Assembly (NCBI GenBank): GCA_016295795.1
Contig: JAEDKN010000040.1
Span: 1 to 8,273 of the forward strand
Length of the DNA: 8,273 nucleotides
Source of the DNA: Bacilli bacterium
GTDB taxonomy: Bacteria > Bacillota_I > Bacilli_A > RF39 > UBA660
Direction of reading: 5' to 3'
Below, piece after piece: positions 5,120 through 8,273 of this stretch; position 1 is the first letter of the stretch, and every line of letters starts with the position of its first letter. A program made the position numbers and the translations under genes. The notes under the pieces were generated by a model that had not been told where the DNA came from, did not search any database, and was given only the letters and a program-made list of their open reading frames with translations.

Positions 5120-6130
5120 TTATAATGCTTTTTTCTTATTATTAATTACCATTACAGCTATTACACCTGCACCAATCAATATACATACAACACCTGATAC
5201 AAGCGCAATTTTAGAATAAGCTGTTGCTGTATCTCCTACTTTTACTTTTGTAGATGTTACTTCAGAACCAGTTTGAGATTTTGAATCTTCATCATCCAAC
5301 TCGTCTTCATCTAACAATTCATTTGATTCGTTAACATAATCTATTATTTTACTTAATAGTTCTTCTGGATCATTATCATTTTTATTTAAATTCAAAGTCA
5401 TAGATTTAAATATTGATTCATCTTCAGAATCTTTTTCAAGCGTCACTCCATAATCTTGGCCTTCGATCTCAGCTAAAGGCAAAATATTATATTCAAGCCC
5501 AGCTTCATATATATATACTTCAACTAGTTTTTTAGCAACTGATTTTTCTATTTTATCTTCTTCTGTATTTGGAACAAGCTTAAGTATTCCATCTTCAAGA
5601 GTATATTTAATTTTGTTAAGTCCAGTTTCAATTATACCAGTTTCCTCATCAAATAGAATTGTAGGTAACACCAGGTCATCTTCTAAAGTATCATAAGAAA
5701 ACGATTCATAATCTTCTTTTAATCCTGCCCAAACCACATCAACAGGCATCCCTGAAATCAGTTTAAGTTTTAATGTCTTAGGTATTGATGTTGTTCCTTC
5801 CGAATATACTAAATCTTGGTATTCAAGTTCCAACAACTCACTTTCCAAAGTATAATCAGCTATCATTCCAAAACTCCATATATCCAATTTAGAATAAAAA
5901 TTTTCTATAAAAATTTCGGCAATTTCTGTTGCATCAAAAGCTTGTTCCTCTGTTGGTTCTGGAAAGGTAATTTTTAATATTCCATCGCTTATTTCATAGT
6001 TAGCAACATACTCTCCATTTGTGATAGTCTTATTTGTTTCATCTATTTCTCTAGCCGCCATAACATCCGTAAATTGAAATAATGTTATTGCAATCATAAA
6101 AGTAAATAAGAATTTAAATATTTTTTTCAT
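5120..6130 (-). CDS. Secreted protein with duplicated domain and C-terminal membrane anchor, function unknown
   Basis: I do not recognise a named family. The 336-residue product has a signal peptide (1-25; basic MKK start, hydrophobic core, VMA before a likely cut at Ala25/Ala26). An internally duplicated domain follows. Copy 1 is about residues 43-124 and copy 2 about 173-248; each starts with Y-x-(I/L)-x-DGILK (DGILK at 49-53 and 180-184), continues with a helix, and ends near a matching strand (PKTLKLKL and FKSMTLNL). Then comes a very acidic linker (about 268-283), a Ser/Thr stretch, KVGDTATAY (297-305), a membrane helix (about 308-330) and the basic tail NNKKKAL. The end resembles a surface-anchoring tail, but there is no LPxTG. 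It should be outside the cell, held to the membrane or wall. It follows the gene at 6134 by 3 bases, and its ribosome binding site (AAGGGAG) lies in that gene's last codons. A strong terminator follows. Confidence 0.85.
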   Translation of the reverse strand: MKKIFKFLFTFMIAITLFQFTDVMAAREIDETNKTITNGEYVANYEISDGILKITFPEPTEEQAFDATEIAEIFIENFYSKLDIWSFGMIADYTLESELLELEYQDLVYSEGTTSIPKTLKLKLISGMPVDVVWAGLKEDYESFSYDTLEDDLVLPTILFDEETGIIETGLNKIKYTLEDGILKLVPNTEEDKIEKSVAKKLVEVYIYEAGLEYNILPLAEIEGQDYGVTLEKDSEDESIFKSMTLNLNKNDNDPEELLSKIIDYVNESNELLDEDELDDEDSKSQTGSEVTSTKVKVGDTATAYSKIALVSGVVCILIGAGVIAVMVINNKKKAL

Positions 6131-6133
6131 AAT

Positions 6134-6961
6134 CTATTCTCCCTTCGAAATCTCTACTCCAACTAATGCATATGTATCGTTTACTTTTTCAAATGTAAAT
6201 GTACCTTGTGGTATTCTGTCTTTATAAACCTCGAAAATTTCAGCATAATAATTTACCTCATCACCAGATTTATATTCTTTTTCATATTCTGCCTTAATAT
6301 CAGAAACATCTATAGTTTTCTTCCTTGAATAATCTTCATATAAATCGCTTTTAAGTGGCCCATAAGTATCATTACTAGTTTTACCATAATACTGTACATT
6401 AGCTACAACAGTATATAAATTCGTCTTAGCATTAAATTTTATACTAGATATTAAATACTCATTGTCTCCAAATGTTAATCCTATATCATAACATCCATTT
6501 TCATTTTTCTGATATTTCTCATTTTGCAAATCATATCTAAAGAAATATTCAGCATCATCAGATAAACATTTTATATCTTCATGTATTATAGTCATATCAC
6601 TACCAAACATTTCCTTTATATGTTTTTCTACGTCGATTTTATTATTTAGACCATATAATTTATTTACAAATTTAAGTTTTGTTTGATTATCAAGTTTCGT
6701 GTTAATATCAGATGAAGACTTTAAATCTCCATATTCATCAACAAGACCATATAGTTCTCCTAGACGTTTTTGAATTACTTCTTTTAATTCATTTGTCATA
6801 TCCACTTCTTCTGCTTCTGGTTGTTCTTTTTCTTCTATATTGTTATTAGAATTTAATTTATTACCTTCTAATACATAATAAACGCTAAATCCAATGGATA
6901 AAGCTAAAAGTACTGCTAAAAATATTATTACTACTACAAAAACGTTATTATTCTTTTCCAA
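6134..6961 (-). CDS. Membrane-anchored extracellular protein of unknown function (TTG start)
   Basis: I do not recognise this 275-residue protein. A short polar tail (MEKNNN) is followed by one long membrane helix (about 7-30), an acidic, Asn/Glu-rich linker (about 35-56) and a mixed alpha/beta region to the end. With so few positive charges at the very N-terminus and no cleavage site or lipobox, it is best read as an uncleaved anchor with the bulk outside. Only two cysteines exist, Cys132 (KCLSDDAEYF) and Cys157 (NGCYDIG), which could form a disulfide outside the cell. The start is TTG at 6959-6961: no in-frame ATG or GTG lies between the upstream in-frame stop and the helix, and AGGAGG plus AGGTGAT lie just upstream. 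It has its own promoter after the thrS terminator and is the first gene of a pair with the secreted protein that starts at 6130, 3 bases downstream. Confidence 0.82.
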   Translation of the reverse strand: MEKNNNVFVVVIIFLAVLLALSIGFSVYYVLEGNKLNSNNNIEEKEQPEAEEVDMTNELKEVIQKRLGELYGLVDEYGDLKSSSDINTKLDNQTKLKFVNKLYGLNNKIDVEKHIKEMFGSDMTIIHEDIKCLSDDAEYFFRYDLQNEKYQKNENGCYDIGLTFGDNEYLISSIKFNAKTNLYTVVANVQYYGKTSNDTYGPLKSDLYEDYSRKKTIDVSDIKAEYEKEYKSGDEVNYYAEIFEVYKDRIPQGTFTFEKVNDTYALVGVEISKGE

Positions 6962-6964
6962 ATA

Positions 6965-6978
6965 ATCACCTTCCTCCT
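6965..6978 (-). promoter_or_regulatory. Ribosome binding site supporting a TTG start
   Basis: The minus strand reads AGGAGGAAGGTGAT and then TAT before the TTG. AGGAGG alone is 11 bases from the TTG, while AGGTGAT is 3 bases away and matches the downstream half of the ideal AAGGAGGTGAT site. The two overlapping matches make initiation at this TTG credible. Confidence 0.6.
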
Positions 6979-6984
6979 ATCTTA

Positions 6985-7014
6985 AGTATAATTTAACAAG
7001 CAAACTTATTGCAA
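6985..7014 (-). promoter_or_regulatory. Probable promoter of the two-gene surface module
   Basis: TTGCAA (7009-7014, 4 of 6) is followed by an 18-base spacer and TATACT (6985-6990, 5 of 6). It lies directly after the T-run of the thrS terminator, and the predicted transcript would start about 15-20 bases before the TTG codon. The spacing is a little long, so the call is moderate. Confidence 0.5.
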
Positions 7015-7015
7015 A

Positions 7016-7042
7016 CAAAAAAGATCGAATTAACCGACCTTT
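7016..7042 (-). terminator. thrS: Rho-independent terminator of thrS
   Basis: On the minus strand AAAGGTCG (7035-7042) pairs with CGATCTTT (7020-7027), an 8-bp stem with one G-U pair and a 7-base loop, followed by more T residues to 7017. It begins 10 bases after the thrS stop codon. Confidence 0.82.
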
Positions 7043-7052
7043 ACAACTAATT

Positions 7053-8273
7053 TTACATAGTCTTTGTATCTATTATATTTTTTATATATTTTTTAAACTC
7101 TTCTTTAGATAATGTTGTTGTTTCTTTTTCACCATGTAGCCTGTAACTTACAGAATTATCTTCAACTTCTTTATCACCAATTATCAATGTATATGGGATT
7201 TTTCTAGTTTGAGATTCCCTCATACGATATCCTAATTTTTCATTTCTATTATCAAGTTCTGCCCTTACATTTAACTCTCTAAGTTCGTTTAACAATTTTT
7301 CTGCATAATCATTATGTATTTCTGGATTTACAGGAATTATATTAACCTGAACAGGTGCAAGCCAAGTTGGAAATGATCCTTTTGTCTCTTCTATTATAAA
7401 CGCTGTAAATCTATCAAAAGTACCAAATATAGCTCTATGTAATACAACAGGCACTTGTTTGTTTCCATTTGAATCAATATAACTTAAATCAAATCTTCTT
7501 GGTAGTAAAAAGTCAAGTTGACAAGTAGATAATGTTACTTCAGGCCCTACCGCTGGTTTTACTTCAACATCTAATTTTGGACCATAGAATGCAGCCTCTC
7601 CAATAGCTTCATGATATTCACAACCTAGTTCATTTAATACTTCACGAAGTTTATCTTCTGCCTCATTCCACATATCATCATCATCAAAATATTTTTCTTT
7701 ATCTTCTGGATCACGAAGTGATAATCTAAATTTATAATTCTTTATACCAAAATCTTTATATACATCAAGTATTAGTGACACAACCTTTTTAAATTCTTCT
7801 CCTATTTGATCAGGTCTTACAAAAAGGTGTGCATCATTTTGACACATGCATCTAACACGTTCTAGACCTTTTACCGCACCACTTGCTTCATATCTGAAAT
7901 CAGTTGCGAATTCACCTATTCTTATTGGTAAATCACGATATGAATGCAATTTGTTAGCATATATTAACATATGATGAGGACAATTCATTGGACGAAGAAC
8001 GAATTCTTCTTCATCTACTTTCATTGATGGAAACATATTATCTTTATAATGATCCCAGTGACCTGAAGTCTTATATAAATCAACAGTTCCAACACATGGT
8101 GTATATACATGAAGATATCCCATTTTTTGTTCCTTTTCATATATATAATTTTCTAATTCTTTACGAATAATCGCACCATTAGGCAACCATAAAGGCATAC
8201 CTTTACCTACCAAATCATGAGACATATAAATATCTAAATCTTTTCCTATTTTTCTATGATCACGCAACGCTGC
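7053..8273 (-). CDS. thrS: Threonyl-tRNA synthetase, C-terminal part (start beyond window edge)
   Basis: This class II synthetase charges tRNA-Thr in the cytoplasm. The visible 406 residues cover the whole catalytic core and the anticodon-binding domain. The usual N-terminal TGS and editing domains (some 230 residues in the full-length family) must lie beyond 8273. The frame is open to the edge; a TTG at 8265-8267 is an internal Leu codon of the conserved LRDHRKIGK block, not a start. Counting from the edge, the zinc ligands are Cys98 (in RPMNCPHH), His149 (CQNDAHLF) and His279 (VVLHRAIFG). Motif 2 is FRYEASGAVKGLERVR, and motif 3 is the HRAIFGTFDRF region, with TFDRF where most relatives have S(I/L/F)ERF. 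The anticodon-binding domain starts near WLAPVQVNIIPV (about 304). All key residues seem intact. Regulation by a T-box leader would be upstream and out of view. It ends TAA at 7053-7055, then a terminator. Confidence 0.97.
   Translation of the reverse strand, partial: AALRDHRKIGKDLDIYMSHDLVGKGMPLWLPNGAIIRKELENYIYEKEQKMGYLHVYTPCVGTVDLYKTSGHWDHYKDNMFPSMKVDEEEFVLRPMNCPHHMLIYANKLHSYRDLPIRIGEFATDFRYEASGAVKGLERVRCMCQNDAHLFVRPDQIGEEFKKVVSLILDVYKDFGIKNYKFRLSLRDPEDKEKYFDDDDMWNEAEDKLREVLNELGCEYHEAIGEAAFYGPKLDVEVKPAVGPEVTLSTCQLDFLLPRRFDLSYIDSNGNKQVPVVLHRAIFGTFDRFTAFIIEETKGSFPTWLAPVQVNIIPVNPEIHNDYAEKLLNELRELNVRAELDNRNEKLGYRMRESQTRKIPYTLIIGDKEVEDNSVSYRLHGEKETTTLSKEEFKKYIKNIIDTKTM

Noticed and set aside
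6991..7019. Direct repeat of GTTTGC (two copies 11 bases apart) near the surface-module promoter
   Set aside because: Two 6-base copies in AT-rich DNA are not enough to call an operator.
7988..8170. Plus-strand open frame opposite thrS
   Set aside because: It is antisense to the catalytic core of thrS and has no supporting signals.
8265..8267. TTG as the start of a shorter thrS
   Set aside because: The frame stays open to the window edge and the residues around it (LRDHRKIGK) are a conserved internal block, so this is a Leu codon in a gene cut by the edge.
1..8273. Mobile elements, CRISPR arrays, tRNAs, rRNAs, or riboswitches
   Set aside because: No transposase or integrase, no regular repeat-spacer pattern, no clover-leaf or conserved RNA motif was seen. 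Intergenic gaps are all under 140 bases and explained by promoters and terminators.

Overview
This window looks like a chromosomal piece of a low-G+C, walled, Gram-positive-type bacterium (Bacillota, or a related uncultured Bacilli/Mycoplasmatota lineage). The evidence is the strong AT bias (about 30% G+C by eye), strong AGGAGG-type ribosome binding sites, a Gram-positive-style peptide deformylase, a class B penicillin-binding protein with PASTA domains, and an mraZ-rsmH-ftsL-pbp order. All genes end in TAA or TAG and TGG is used for Trp, so the code looks standard. No mobile element, CRISPR array, tRNA or rRNA is visible.

Left part (1-1118). A truncated type IV pilin-like gene runs off the left edge on the minus strand behind a near-consensus promoter. 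Divergent from it is a 54-residue Gly/Tyr/Cys-rich protein with one C-terminal membrane helix, resembling the YjcZ family. It has a perfect Shine-Dalgarno and its own terminator. Within 75 bases of it comes a plus-strand peptide deformylase gene (def), whose promoter overlaps the longest possible reading frame and fixes the real start at an internal ATG. A 12-bp A/T-flanked hairpin at about 1117-1146 ends def and the converging division operon.

Middle (1119-5104, minus strand). This is the start of a division and cell wall operon: mraZ (transcriptional regulator), rsmH/mraW (16S rRNA methyltransferase), ftsL (divisome protein) and a PASTA-containing transpeptidase of the FtsI/PBP2x/SpoVD type. 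Gaps are 2, 13 and 11 bases, and ribosome binding sites overlap or abut the preceding stops. The operon ends right after the PBP gene, so mraY, murD, ftsW and ftsZ are not here. Just downstream of the mraZ promoter lie three tandem 10-bp repeats of AAAGTGG type, which match the known style of MraZ operator.

Right part (5105-8273, minus strand). The C-terminal two thirds of threonyl-tRNA synthetase (thrS) enters from the right edge and ends at a terminator. Next come two tightly linked genes of unknown function with their own promoter and terminator. The first encodes a protein with an N-terminal membrane anchor (TTG start). The second encodes a secreted protein with a duplicated domain, an acidic linker and a C-terminal membrane anchor. 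This two-gene surface module between thrS and mraZ is the least explained part of the window; everything else is conserved housekeeping content.
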